Notes: a model not told the origin generated them from the letters alone. A stretch of DNA of 32,001 nt from Bacteroidota bacterium (GCA_023433205.1 JAEZDS010000197.1:1-32001), one strand, 5' to 3'; shown: positions 1 through 11,412, counted from the stretch's first letter. Program-made: numbers and translations.

Positions 1-764
1 GCAATTGCACGCGGAAATGAACTGTATTTGCCGCCAAAATTTAAGGCCCATATTGTTTCGCCGTCCCGATTGTATTTGGCCACATAACTATCATAGCGAT
101 AGGTCGGAGAAAGAGTAAACTCTCCAACAGTAATATTTTCACCAAAACCTCCGCTAGTGTAAATATTTCCGTAAACGTCAACAACAAGATCAAAGTCTTG
201 ATTCGTGCCTCTGTCAATGTAACAATCTATTGCCCAAGCCTGCGTTCCACTTGAACTGTATTTGGCAATAAAGGAATTTCCGATTACACGGATGTTTCCG
301 ATTATGGAGTCTCCATAACAGTGTCCGGCAATAATTATATTATCATTAAAGTCGATGGCCAGCGCTTCACACCTTCGTAATCCTGCTGCCGGAAAAGAAT
401 CTAATAATATTCCCTGAGAATTATACTTTAGGATGCCGGGTCCCGCAAGAATAATATTTCCTTTCGAGTCCACTTTATTGAACGCGGCAATTGCGCCAAT
501 TGAACTATAAAACTCCTTATGCCAAATTTCAAGTCCCTGAGAATTGTAGCAAGTGAGGAAGCACCCCATATCTTCAGGCCCGGGATTGCGGTAAGGGCCA
601 ACAAAGGCGCCGGAAACATATACATTACCCTCCGGTCCGGTTGAAACGCAATAACCATAATTGCTCAGCGAAACTTTTTTGCTGGCCATCCATTCAGCGG
701 TCAGTTGCGCAAAACAGTCAGGGCCGGTCAGCGCGAAGAAAATGGATATAAAGACCACTCGCAT
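1..764 (-). CDS. Secreted beta-propeller repeat (SBBP-like) protein, C-terminus outside window
   Basis: Reading the minus strand from the ATG at 764 gives an open frame of 254 codons that runs off the left edge, so the C-terminus is missing. It starts with a signal peptide (MRVVFISIFFALT..., cleavage expected after CFAQ) and continues with blade-like units of the form GNVYVSGAF, GNIILAG, GNIYTSGGFG, each followed by a hydrophobic strand and a Trp. This is the pattern of SBBP/NHL-like beta-propeller repeats. The protein is a close paralogue of the two genes to its right, and its first 30 residues are almost identical to those of the second. By analogy with them it should end in a T9SS sorting domain, but that part is not visible. 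Likely exported to the cell surface or medium; substrate or role unknown. Confidence 0.85.
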   Translation of the reverse strand, partial: MRVVFISIFFALTGPDCFAQLTAEWMASKKVSLSNYGYCVSTGPEGNVYVSGAFVGPYRNPGPEDMGCFLTCYNSQGLEIWHKEFYSSIGAIAAFNKVDSKGNIILAGPGILKYNSQGILLDSFPAAGLRRCEALAIDFNDNIIIAGHCYGDSIIGNIRVIGNSFIAKYSSSGTQAWAIDCYIDRGTNQDFDLVVDVYGNIYTSGGFGENITVGEFTLSPTYRYDSYVAKYNRDGETIWALNFGGKYSSFPRAI

Positions 765-905
765 TCGAGAAGGTATAGCAGAATTGAGGCCAGCACAATT
801 TCCCCAATCTTAGGCACAGCCCCCTGGCATTAACATTGCATAACAGTGTTCTGATAAGCGAGCTGAATTTATCAGACCGCAACCCACGAAAGCTGAGGCT
901 TTGCA
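640..905. repeat. Direct repeat copy 1: 5' end and upstream region of SBBP paralogue 1
   Basis: This stretch matches 2400-2666 with only scattered substitutions. It covers the signal-peptide coding region and about 140 bases upstream of the start, including the shared words GGCACAGCCCCCTGGCATTA and CAGCACAATTTCCCCAATCT. The match shows that the first two paralogues come from a recent tandem duplication or gene conversion, and that they probably share a promoter. A TACCTTCT word close to the start (minus strand) may be a degenerate -7 box. Confidence 0.85.
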
Positions 906-988
906 GCAACATAGAGCTGGCATTTCAACCATCCTCCGGCCATTTTCGGAGAACCACATGCCAGTTCTTTGACATATTGAAATATCAA

Positions 989-2524
989 CTACTGAATGAT
1001 CACCTTGCGCGTCTGGCGCTGAGAACCAGATCGCAGCTCCACGAGGTACACGCCGGGAGGCGCGGTACATTGAAAATTCCGTTCATCGCATCCAATCCTT
1101 GGTTTACTTAAAATGCAGCGCCCGGTAGTTTCATATACCTGAAAGGCTGCATCAGGACAAAGGTCATCACTAAGGCTAATATAAAAAAAATCTTTCCCCG
1201 GATTGGGGAAAATGTGGAAAAGGTCCTGCGGGGAGCTTTCTTCATGCAGGCCTACCTTGTTGGTCATGTCGTAGGACAGTTTCATCAGAAACATGCCTTC
1301 GCCCTCCAATGTTTTTCCTGCAAAATCGAGAATACCTCCAAAACCGCCGGTGACATATAGATGGCCCTGATTGTCACAGATCAAGTCCCGTCCTTCTCCA
1401 GTGCCCATATCTGAGTGCGTCATCGTGACAACATCACCTTCTTTGTCGAGTTGCATCACGTAAAAGTAACCACGGTCTTTTTCGGTTTGACTAAACGAAT
1501 AATTCCCCCATTGGAAGATACCCGGACTTAAGTAGTAGCCTGTAAGGAAAAGATTATCGTTTTTATCAATAGTAATCTCTCTTATCTTCTCCAAATCCTC
1601 GCCGCCGCCTGACTTCAGCCATTGCAGTTTGCCATCGGAATTGTACTTGATTAGGAAAAGATCGCAAACGCCTTGGTGAACAGGCGTGGAGAAACTTTCT
1701 GCTACCATTATACCGTAATAGGTTCCAGCGATGTAGATATCCCCTTTTTTATCAACGGTGATGGCACGAGGATACTCACTTTTTTCACCGCCAAACTTTT
1801 GTGCCCATACAACGTTGCCGTGAGGATCGTACTTGATTACAAATCCATCATACCGGTAGTTTGAAGTCAAAATCAAATCTGGTGAGAGGTTCATTGACCC
1901 GCCAAATCCTCCGGAAGTGTATATATGTCCCTGAGCGTCAACAGTAAGGTCAAAATCTTGATTTGGACCCTGATTTATGTAACAGGATCGCTCCCACAGC
2001 TTCGCGCCTTCTGGCTGATATTTTGCCAAAAATGAATTTTCCTCAACAACCATCTCCCCCATGAGCGAGTCTTCAAAATAAAGGCCTGCAAGAATGATGT
2101 TGTCCTGACCATCAATACACAATCCTTCAGGCATTCGAAAGCCCTTGATTGGAATAGAATCCAATAAATGGCCCTGACTGGAAAAGCGCATTAATCCTGG
2201 ACCTGCGACGATTATATTGCCTTTTGAATCTACTGCATTGAATATTCTGTAGGAACTGGAGATATTGTAAAATTCTTTGTGCCATTTCTCCTCGCCGTTA
2301 GAGTTATAACAGGTAAGAAACCCACCCTGCTCCTGTGGGCCGGGGTCTCGGTAAGAACCCGAAAAAGAACCTGAAACGTAAACATTTCCCTCAGGTCCGG
2401 GAGATACGCAATAGCCATAATTGCTCAACGATACTTTTTTGCTGGCCATCCATTCAGCGGTCAGTTGCGCGAAACAGTCAGGGCTTGTCAGCGCGAAGAA
2501 AATGGATATGAAGACCACTCGCAT
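989..2524 (-). CDS. T9SS-exported beta-propeller repeat (SBBP-like) protein
   Basis: A complete 511-residue member of the local tandem family. Residues 1-20 form a signal peptide ending in CFAQ. Residues about 35-420 hold repeated blades (GNVYVSGSF, GNIIVAGPG, GHIYTSGGFG, GDIYIAGTY, DNLFLTGYY, GHLYVTGGFG), typical of SBBP beta-propellers. Residues about 430-511 form a T9SS type A sorting domain (FHIFPNPGKDFFYISL..., GVYLVELRSG, ending KVIIQ). The protein should cross the outer membrane through the type IX system and be anchored or released at the surface. There are no catalytic motifs, so a structural, adhesive or binding role is inferred only. It lies between two paralogues on the same strand, with gaps of about 220 and 250 bases. 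Confidence 0.9.
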   Translation of the reverse strand: MRVVFISIFFALTSPDCFAQLTAEWMASKKVSLSNYGYCVSPGPEGNVYVSGSFSGSYRDPGPQEQGGFLTCYNSNGEEKWHKEFYNISSSYRIFNAVDSKGNIIVAGPGLMRFSSQGHLLDSIPIKGFRMPEGLCIDGQDNIILAGLYFEDSLMGEMVVEENSFLAKYQPEGAKLWERSCYINQGPNQDFDLTVDAQGHIYTSGGFGGSMNLSPDLILTSNYRYDGFVIKYDPHGNVVWAQKFGGEKSEYPRAITVDKKGDIYIAGTYYGIMVAESFSTPVHQGVCDLFLIKYNSDGKLQWLKSGGGEDLEKIREITIDKNDNLFLTGYYLSPGIFQWGNYSFSQTEKDRGYFYVMQLDKEGDVVTMTHSDMGTGEGRDLICDNQGHLYVTGGFGGILDFAGKTLEGEGMFLMKLSYDMTNKVGLHEESSPQDLFHIFPNPGKDFFYISLSDDLCPDAAFQVYETTGRCILSKPRIGCDERNFQCTAPPGVYLVELRSGSQRQTRKVIIQ

Positions 2525-2666
2525 TCGAGAAGGTATAGCAGAATTGAAGCCAGCACAATTTCCCCAATCTTAGGCACAGCCCCCTGGCATTAACATTGCA
2601 TAACAGCATTCTGATAAGCGATCTGATCTTTTAGGACCGCAACCCACAGAAAGCTGAGGTTATGCA
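2400..2666. repeat. Direct repeat copy 2: 5' end and upstream region of SBBP paralogue 2
   Basis: Second copy of the repeat at 640-905. It is near-identical through the signal-peptide region and the first roughly 110 bases upstream of the ATG at 2524, then decays. The third paralogue (start 4335) has an unrelated upstream region, so this repeat marks the younger of two duplication events. Confidence 0.85.
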
Positions 2667-2775
2667 GCGAACCCGCCTCTCCCTTCTCATTCATTTGAGT
2701 CGGGCAGGCACAAAGAATCTGGCATAACACCCAAAATCACAAATGCCGGTTCTTTGACATATTGAAAAATCAAAC

Positions 2776-4335
2776 CTACTGAATGATCACTTTACGCGTC
2801 TGGCGTTTTGAACCAGAGCGCAGCTCCACCAGGTATAGGCCGGGAGGCACGGTGCATTGAAAATTGCGCTCGTCGCAATCAATACTTCGTTTACTGAGAA
2901 TGCAGCGGCCGGAGGTTTCGTAAACCTGAATACCCGCATCAGGACACAGATCATCGCTTAGGCTAATGTTAAAAGTCTCTTTTCCCGGATTGGGGAAAAT
3001 GTGGAACAGGTCTTCTGTAAAGCTTTCTTCCTGCAGGCCGACCTGGTTGGTCATGTCGTATGACAACTTAGCGAGGAGCATTCCTCCCTCGCTTTCCAGC
3101 GTTTTTCCTGCAAGCTCGATCTTGCTGCCGCAGGCACCGGTGGCAAAGAGATTTCCCTTGTTGTCGCAGATCAGATCCTTAAAATGCCCCCCTTGCGCGT
3201 TCAGCCAGGTAACCGGGTTGCCGTCGGTATCAAGTTGAAGTATGAACATGCCTCCCTTATCGTTTTCTTTAGCAGCGATGGGTGAACTCTCCCATACAAA
3301 GGTGCCCGGTGAATCATAGGCACCGGAAACAAAAATGTTGTCATGATCGTCAATGGTCATTTCCCACACCTTGTCCTGATCGGCACCGCCGCCGGATTTG
3401 AGCCACTGAAGGTTGCCATCGGTGTCGTACTTAATCATAAAAAGATCGCAGACTCCTTGTTGCACCGGGGTGGAAAATGTTTCAGCGACGACCATGCCAT
3501 GATAAGTGCCGATAACATAGATTTCGCCTTTTTTGCTAATCGTTATTGATGCGGGACATTCACTGTGCGGGCCGCCAAAACTTCTAGACCAAACAAGGTC
3601 AAACTGCGGAGTGAACTTAAGAATATAGCCGTCTAAACTTCCTGCGGATTGAATGGTTTCAGACTCGGAAAGCTTAATGCTGCCGCCAAATTCTCCTGTA
3701 GTATAGATGTATCCATCGTCAGTCACGGTAAGGTCATATCCTTCCTGCATGTAGAAAAGGACATCAAAGAAAAAATTTGCGGCATTGAGAATTGCTAAAT
3801 TGGTGTCAAAACGAGCAATGAAAGTGGTTTCATCAAATTCATAGTTACCTAAAATTTTTGTTACGCTTGAACCAACCACCAATATCGTATTACTGCTTTT
3901 GTCATAACAAATGTCTGCATAAGAAACTCCATCTTTATCATACTCATCAACAAGCTCGCCGGCGGAACTAAATTTTTTTAGACCTGTGCCGGCAAGAATC
4001 ACATCTCCTGACTTCGTAACAATATTCTTGGCAGCAATCCCGATGGTAGCATAATATTCTTTATGCCACAACTCTTTTCCCTGTGAATCATAACAAGTAA
4101 GAAAATATCCCCTGCTGGTAGGCTCTGGACTACGGTAAGTCCCCACAAAGCCTCCTGAAACATAAATGTTCCCTTCCGGACCAGAGGACACACAGTAACC
4201 ATAACTACTCAATGAAATTTTCTTTCCGACTAGCCATTGTGTGGTGAACTGTGCCTTTCCTAGAATGAACGCAAGTGAAAAATAAATGCAAAGACACAAA
4301 TTGAATCTCATAATACTCTTTTTTGAATATTTCAT
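2776..4335 (-). CDS. T9SS-exported beta-propeller repeat (SBBP-like) protein, third paralogue
   Basis: A 519-residue paralogue of the neighbour at 989-2524, aligning along its whole length but more divergent in the middle. The start could be the ATG at 4335 or the ATG eight codons in at 4311 (MRFNLCLCIYFSL). Both give a signal peptide ending near LGKAQ. Propeller blades include GNIYVSGGF, GDVILAGTG, GYIYTTGEFG, GEIYVIGTY, DNIFVSGAY and GNLFATGACG. The last 80 residues form a T9SS sorting domain (FHIFPNPGKETFNISL... GLYLVELRSG... KVIIQ), nearly identical to that of the neighbour. The conserved ends with a divergent centre suggest that the export signals are held constant, or kept alike by gene conversion, while the exposed part varies. 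Function unknown. Confidence 0.9.
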   Translation of the reverse strand: MKYSKKSIMRFNLCLCIYFSLAFILGKAQFTTQWLVGKKISLSSYGYCVSSGPEGNIYVSGGFVGTYRSPEPTSRGYFLTCYDSQGKELWHKEYYATIGIAAKNIVTKSGDVILAGTGLKKFSSAGELVDEYDKDGVSYADICYDKSSNTILVVGSSVTKILGNYEFDETTFIARFDTNLAILNAANFFFDVLFYMQEGYDLTVTDDGYIYTTGEFGGSIKLSESETIQSAGSLDGYILKFTPQFDLVWSRSFGGPHSECPASITISKKGEIYVIGTYHGMVVAETFSTPVQQGVCDLFMIKYDTDGNLQWLKSGGGADQDKVWEMTIDDHDNIFVSGAYDSPGTFVWESSPIAAKENDKGGMFILQLDTDGNPVTWLNAQGGHFKDLICDNKGNLFATGACGSKIELAGKTLESEGGMLLAKLSYDMTNQVGLQEESFTEDLFHIFPNPGKETFNISLSDDLCPDAGIQVYETSGRCILSKRSIDCDERNFQCTVPPGLYLVELRSGSKRQTRKVIIQ

Positions 4336-4451
4336 GCCAAACTTTCATTCGGCTCAGAACCTAAAAAGAGTCGTCGAACCCACCATGCGCATAGCCCGCG
4401 CATTGAGACAAAAATAGTTGTATAAAAATTTACCCATAAAAACGATAAATC
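4336..4451. promoter_or_regulatory. Divergent intergenic region (SBBP paralogue 3 / GH-like gene)
   Basis: 116 bases between two divergently read genes, so it must hold both promoters. No clean TAnnTTTG box is visible on either strand. A perfect 6-bp inverted repeat (ATGCGC / GCGCAT, 4385-4403, 7-base loop) lies in the middle and could be an operator or a small hairpin. The region near 4410-4440 is A+T rich, as expected for a promoter of the plus-strand gene. Confidence 0.35.
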
Positions 4452-7400
4452 ATGAAAAAAACAAACCAAATCAAAATCAAAATGCTGGCAGTGCTGCTGT
4501 TCAGCACTCTGCTCTGTGCAGGCACTGCGCAATTCACTATTTCGCCGATGTTTAAAGCCGTTAATTTTTGGATGCCGGGCGAAAACGAAAACGGCCTGCC
4601 GGACCTGGATCAGGATCATGGCGGCCATTTTCAGAAGTACATCACCCAGTTGAAAAATCTAGGGGTAAGCCATGTTCGTATAGGCGGAAAGGCCTATGAT
4701 CAGGGCAATATGTGGAGTCAAAGTGATTTAGAGAAGATCATCAACTGGCTGCGTTCGAATGGTTTCGAAGTTATCGTGCAGGTACCGATAGACCCAACCT
4801 TAACTATTTCGCAAAATGCTGCAAGAACGGCAAGCTACGTAACCTGGATGAATGTTGACCGCAACCTACAGGTCGAGCTTTGGGAGATCGGCAACGAGCC
4901 CGACACCTATACAGCATCACCAACTTTTACCGCTGCGAATGGCGACTACACCACCGATGCCATGATCGCTGCATATACGCGTTCGTGCTCTGCTGCGATG
5001 AAGGCAGTAAGCAACCAGCAATTCATCAAGATCATTGGTCCAAGCCTTAATGCCTATCATCCTTCGAGTTTTCAGGCTTTTCTTACGCCAACCAATCCGG
5101 CTTTTATTGGAGGAATGTCTTCAGCAGGTTTTCCATATGTTGATTACATTTCATTCAATCAATACCCCTTCGACAAGGCAAAGTACACGGGCGGCTCGCC
5201 CGTTACGCGCCAGGAGGTGATTGATTATCTGCGCACACCCAATAGGATGGCGCAAGACCTGGATGACCTTAAAACGTTGATCCTAACCGCTTCGGGTTCC
5301 CGCTCCGGATATCCACTCGGCGTCATGATCACCGAAGCAAACATCGCTTTTGAACAGGATAACACGGATGCCAGCACGAAAGGTCTCTCCGGCCTGGGCC
5401 CCGGCAGCTTCATCGGCGGCCAGTTCTGGGCAGAAATGATGGCCATTGGTATGGAAAAAGGTATTGCAAGCCTCATGCACTGGAGTGTGGTGGAAGGTAC
5501 CAGCGGTGACAGTTATCTCACTGACATCGGCCTGATCGGCAAAGAGATTACGGGCACCAACACCGCCAGTCCCAACCTGCGTCCTGCGTACCATCATTTC
5601 AAGGTAATGAACGAGCAGTTCAAAGGTACTTTTTATCCTTCAAGCGCCATTCAGTATGGCAACGGCAAGGTAAAGGCCTGGGCGGCACAATCGGGCGACC
5701 GCATAGCGGTGATGGTGCAGAACCAGAATACCGGCAGCAGCACGCCTTTTCATGTGCGGCTGGATAATAACACCAGCGCAAAAGGGTCGGGAACGGTGGA
5801 TGTATTATTCAATATTCCAGCGCTCAACGCCAGTGCTCAATATACCAGCGTGGCCAATTTAGATCCGGAGTCAACTGTACTACTGATCTTCAACTGCAAA
5901 GGGGCCTTCGCCTGGCGCTACGATTATTCGCTGGCGGATGCAATCGCATCCCCTACAGCGGCCTTTGACCTGACGGAGACAAAATCGCCCTCGCCGATGA
6001 TTGCAGGCAGTATTAGCTTTGGCCCCAATACTCATACTCTGATACAGTATGGTCAAAGCACTATAATAGATATCTTGCCTACAAGTTATAGTTATTCATG
6101 GAGCGGACCTTGCGGCAATGTGCCAGTATCTTCAACGGGCACTCAGGCTACCTTAACCGCTTGTAAGCAAGGTACTTCGTCCATTTATTCCTTTACTGCC
6201 ACTGATGCCAACGGATGCAAATATTCGGAAGAGATTGCCATTACAGCCAGCGGTATTATTGTTGGAGACCCATACATTCATCTTTCTAGTGTACTACCTT
6301 CTACCTGTGGTGCCAGTAATGGTGCCGCAGCCATTGATTGCGGCACTAATTGCGCAGGCGCAACGTATAGTTGGGATAACGCTACGCCTGTTTCAGCATC
6401 AAGTATCAGCGGCCTGGCACCAGGGATGCATACAGTTACTATGTACTACTCTGCAGGCACAGAAAATTTTACGTTTCTGGTGCCCATCACCGGCACCCAA
6501 CCTGCAGTGTTCGCTGGGCATGATTTTTCTGCAGGCAGGTTGTGCAAGGTAAAACTACAGGCATCACCCCTGTTGCAAAACCACGCTTATTTATGGTATT
6601 CCGGCAATTCCACAGTTCCCTTCACAACAACACATATCGCCTATGCGACCCACTGGTCAGGAGAAAAATTCAGGGTTAAGGTTACAGATGCCAATGGCTG
6701 TACAAATGAAGATGAAGTGTATGTTGGTCGACATGGCTTTTCCTGCCTGCCCGATGACTGGGCCATCATGCTGCCCTGCGATCCGCAGTTCAACTCAACT
6801 TATCGATCAGCAAGTACCATTAGCACCGAAACACTTACTGAGTCGCAGACCATAGAAAAAAACATGTACCTGGATAAAATTCTTGTTGTACCTGAGGGCG
6901 TGACCTTAACTGTACAAAACTGTATTGTGGCTTTTTCTCCCAGCGCGCACATAGTGCTTAACCCTGGAGGGGGCCTGGTACTTGAAACCACCTATTTTGT
7001 GCCCTGCGGTGTTGGGTTTTACCCATATGTAACAACTACCGGAGGTGGCACAAACAGTACGCTCATTGTAAAGAACTCCGCGTTTGAGGGACGGGATGTA
7101 GCATTTGAACTGAATAAAGATGGAGATGGGGTGTTTGATGCCAACACATTCTCGCGCTGTAGTACCTGTATTGATATGGACGGGTATAATGATTTTAGTT
7201 TCACCAACAATACTTTTTACGAGGTAGGAACAGCTATAAGGTCAAAAGCCTTGTCTGGTACGATACACGCCGAGATCCAAAGCAATAATTTTATCCTGAC
7301 CTCTACCGGTATCAATATTACTGAAGGGGATCATTCAATGCTTGCTATTGCTTGTAATACACTTGATTATTCAGAGTATGGCATTAAGAGCGAAGGGATC

Positions 7401-7904
7401 ATGCAGGATTTTGGAGATGCCACCACATCATCGGGCAATTATTTTATTTCAAACAGTTCTAATGTTAATCATCAGCTGCACCATACCGGCAATCCTATCA
7501 GGTATTTTTGTGGTCCAAACCATCCGTTCTCGCTGTCGGGCGCTGAAGGTTGCAGAGTAACCACCACTGTTAGCCTGCACGACCCTGATTGCCCTGAGCC
7601 TGTAAATTATCGTGAAGCTCCGCAGAAAAAGGAAATACCGGTACTGGCTACGCTTCTGAAGGCCTATCCGAATCCTACGCCTGATAATATTAATATAATA
7701 TGTGTGCTTCCAGCTGAAAACGCAACCGGAACTCTTTCCCTATTTGAGATCGGGTCAGGTAAAGTGTTGCAGCAGGTTGACGTGCGAAAGGGTAGTCAGG
7801 AATTAACTTTTGATCTGTCAAAGTATGAATCAGCTGTATTCGGTGCTTTGCTGCAAACCAATTCGGGTGAGCGCCACTACATCAAAATTTTGAAGGCGTA
7901 CTAA
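4452..7904 (+). CDS. T9SS-secreted clan GH-A-like glycoside hydrolase with PKD-like and beta-helix modules
   Basis: A 1150-residue multidomain exported protein. Residues 1-27 are a signal peptide (ending GTAQ). Residues about 30-480 resemble a (beta/alpha)8 glycosidase of clan GH-A: WEIGNEP at 144-150 supplies the acid/base Glu149, and VMITEAN at 291-297 the likely nucleophile Glu295. That is the spacing seen in GH39/GH51/GH79-like enzymes. A barrel-associated beta domain follows. Residues about 520-600 are a PKD/SprB-like segment (SYSWSG, TDANGC), and another TDANGC unit lies near 750. Residues about 800-1000 look like a right-handed parallel beta-helix (NTFSRC, NNTFYEVG, SNNF). A T9SS sorting domain ends the protein (LLKAYPNPTPDNINI... 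YIKILKAY). It probably cleaves a polysaccharide or glycoconjugate at the cell surface; the substrate cannot be read from sequence. A terminator follows directly. Confidence 0.8.
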   Translation: MKKTNQIKIKMLAVLLFSTLLCAGTAQFTISPMFKAVNFWMPGENENGLPDLDQDHGGHFQKYITQLKNLGVSHVRIGGKAYDQGNMWSQSDLEKIINWLRSNGFEVIVQVPIDPTLTISQNAARTASYVTWMNVDRNLQVELWEIGNEPDTYTASPTFTAANGDYTTDAMIAAYTRSCSAAMKAVSNQQFIKIIGPSLNAYHPSSFQAFLTPTNPAFIGGMSSAGFPYVDYISFNQYPFDKAKYTGGSPVTRQEVIDYLRTPNRMAQDLDDLKTLILTASGSRSGYPLGVMITEANIAFEQDNTDASTKGLSGLGPGSFIGGQFWAEMMAIGMEKGIASLMHWSVVEGTSGDSYLTDIGLIGKEITGTNTASPNLRPAYHHFKVMNEQFKGTFYPSSAIQYGNGKVKAWAAQSGDRIAVMVQNQNTGSSTPFHVRLDNNTSAKGSGTVDVLFNIPALNASAQYTSVANLDPESTVLLIFNCKGAFAWRYDYSLADAIASPTAAFDLTETKSPSPMIAGSISFGPNTHTLIQYGQSTIIDILPTSYSYSWSGPCGNVPVSSTGTQATLTACKQGTSSIYSFTATDANGCKYSEEIAITASGIIVGDPYIHLSSVLPSTCGASNGAAAIDCGTNCAGATYSWDNATPVSASSISGLAPGMHTVTMYYSAGTENFTFLVPITGTQPAVFAGHDFSAGRLCKVKLQASPLLQNHAYLWYSGNSTVPFTTTHIAYATHWSGEKFRVKVTDANGCTNEDEVYVGRHGFSCLPDDWAIMLPCDPQFNSTYRSASTISTETLTESQTIEKNMYLDKILVVPEGVTLTVQNCIVAFSPSAHIVLNPGGGLVLETTYFVPCGVGFYPYVTTTGGGTNSTLIVKNSAFEGRDVAFELNKDGDGVFDANTFSRCSTCIDMDGYNDFSFTNNTFYEVGTAIRSKALSGTIHAEIQSNNFILTSTGINITEGDHSMLAIACNTLDYSEYGIKSEGIMQDFGDATTSSGNYFISNSSNVNHQLHHTGNPIRYFCGPNHPFSLSGAEGCRVTTTVSLHDPDCPEPVNYREAPQKKEIPVLATLLKAYPNPTPDNINIICVLPAENATGTLSLFEIGSGKVLQQVDVRKGSQELTFDLSKYESAVFGALLQTNSGERHYIKILKAY

Positions 7905-7922
7905 TTAAAAATTTCTTTGCTT

Positions 7923-7957
7923 AAAAAAAAGAGCCCCGCAAGTCGGGGCTTTTTTAT
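7923..7957 (+). terminator. Rho-independent terminator after the GH-like gene
   Basis: Perfect 7-bp stem AGCCCCG / CGGGGCT (7932-7938 and 7944-7950) with a 5-base loop CAAGT, flanked by an A-run before and a T-run after (7950-7955). It lies 19 bases after the TAA stop of the upstream gene and is A/T symmetric enough to work on both strands. Confidence 0.92.
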
Positions 7958-8069
7958 TATCCCCTCGCACATACAATCATTATTAAAGGGGAAAACTTGG
8001 CCAGAGTAATTTCACTAAACATAACAGCCATATACATCTCCCTGCCAGATTATAGTCTTACCTTCGTAT

Positions 8070-10071
<2,002 letters not shown>

Positions 10072-10100
<29 letters not shown>

Positions 10101-11088
10101 ATCTCTTTTTCTACTGTTGTTTATCACCACCTATAGCGGAGTGGCGCAGGTGCTTGTGCCAACGCCTGAAACAGCATTTGATAAACAACACAATTTTAAT
10201 GCTGACTTTATTAAAAACAAAGGCATTAAAAAGATCACTTACGAGATCATCGACAAAAAGGATTTTGAAGTACCGGTAGACAAAAGTTTAACCGAGACCT
10301 ACGAATTCGATACAGAGGGCCGGCTTAGCCGGTATTACTACACCACTATTGTAAAGACCCTTGAGCGACAGATAACGAGCAGCGACCGCAAGGGAAAAAA
10401 AAGTACGCGTACGGTTCGTGAGTATGTTTATGATACAATAAGTACCTCGTACTTCTACCAAAACAACAAGCTGGTTCTGCAGCGTTACCACGATGGCGCG
10501 AATTATTACGAAGGCAAGTATTTCCGTTACGACTCAGCGGGAAATCTTACAAAAGAGCTGCGTTTCAGGGAGACCAACAGCAGTCCCGACAGGTCGTTAT
10601 TTATGCTGGGCAATCAGGTATTGTTATCTGAAGACAGTTTTCAGTACACAAGATACAGTTCAGGGCAGATCAAATGCCTGCTGCTGAACAGCGAGAACAG
10701 GCCTTACAAACAACGCATTACCAATTTCGACAGTCTGGGCCGCAAGGTGCACATAAACGAGCAATATACTGCCGCCTCGTGGATCAGCCAGGAACAAAAG
10801 TTTACCTACAAGGGGCAGAGGCTTTTAACGGCGCTGTTTACAGGCAATGCCAGCACTAAGGTAACGCTGCTCCATGAATTCGAATACGACGAACACCAGG
10901 AGCTTTATGGTGAAAAACATTTTAAGAACGGCGTCCTGATCAAAGAAGTGAGTTACGTAAGCGACAAGCTCAGCAATCTGCTCAATTCATTTGTGATCCG
11001 CGATCATCTGAATAAAACCATGAGGATAGTGAAACTCAGGTACGACCTGGGTTTGCTTGGAAGAACAGAAAGCGGAAGACGTTTATGA
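10072..11088 (+). CDS. Exported protein of unknown function with YD-repeat-like motifs
   Basis: The frame is open from an ATG at 10030, but the signal peptide begins at a TTG at 10072 ([26 protein letters not shown], shown here as two halves: [11 protein letters not shown] and [15 protein letters not shown]). The TTG is therefore the more natural start, overlapping the end of the DUF255 gene by 29 bases and suggesting translational coupling. That start gives 338 residues. The mature part has repeats of the kind [37 protein letters not shown] and [12 protein letters not shown], which resemble YD/RHS repeats but are too few and short for an RHS protein. Likely periplasmic or outer-membrane associated. 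Not a family I can name. Its stop TGA abuts the stop of a broken slyD tail on the other strand (TGATCA), and its last 109 bases recur at 11764. Confidence 0.7.
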
Positions 11089-11142
11089 TCAGTGGTGATG
11101 ACCGTGCGGACCATGGACGTGGACATGCGCCAGCTCCTGACT
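10980..11142. repeat. Segmental duplication copy 1 (3' ends of the YD-like gene and slyD)
   Basis: About 163 bases that recur at 11764-11925 with roughly one change in ten. The unit contains the last 109 bases of the YD-like gene, the back-to-back stops TGATCA, and the last 54 bases of slyD on the other strand. In this copy the plus-strand gene is intact and the slyD part is a fragment. Confidence 0.88.
11089..11142 (-). pseudogene. slyD 3'-end fragment (histidine-rich tail)
   Basis: Read on the minus strand, this gives the peptide SQELAHVHVHGPHGHHH and a TGA stop, against SEELAHGHVHGPHGHHH at the end of the intact slyD at 11872. The stop and the His pattern are kept but nothing upstream of it matches slyD, so it is the stump of a lost second copy. 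It cannot be expressed as a protein on its own. Confidence 0.8.
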
Positions 11143-11239
11143 GGTATGTTTTAATGCGGCAGAGGACTTGGGCGAATATCCAGCAGCTGGTACAATTTGT
11201 TCACCGAAGTACTTCATTACAATGTAGGCCCTATTTACC

Positions 11240-11299
11240 CCCGGCCCATGCCGGGAGTTTCTGCCTCTAACCAGCCGGTCGCATCAGCATTTAGAGGTG
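11240..11299. repeat. Structured 60-base repeat cassette, copy A
   Basis: Begins with a hairpin CCCGGC / GCCGGG (11240-11245, 11250-11255), then TTCTGCCTCTAA, a GCCGGT core, and closes with a second inverted repeat CCTCTAA (11264-11270) / TTAGAGG (11291-11297). A second copy lies 331 bases downstream. Two nested stem-loops in a fixed order suggest a REP- or MITE-like element. Confidence 0.7.
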
Positions 11300-11412
11300 C
11301 AGTTCTCAAGAGAAATTTAGTATTATGCGCTTTATTATTAGTATCAACTGTCCACTTAACCGCAGAGACGCCAAGACACTAAGACGCAAAGTGTTATTAA
11401 CCGGCACAAAGG

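Noticed and set aside
810..1111. Open frames on both strands across the gap after SBBP paralogue 2 (86 and 91 codons)
   Set aside because: They lie over a repeated non-coding region and the end of the paralogue gene, match nothing, and the repeat copy at 2600 does not keep the frame.
11085..11382. Two 61-codon plus-strand frames in the 11 kb mosaic
   Set aside because: They run through hairpin repeats and the slyD stump; composition and lack of similarity mark them as chance frames.
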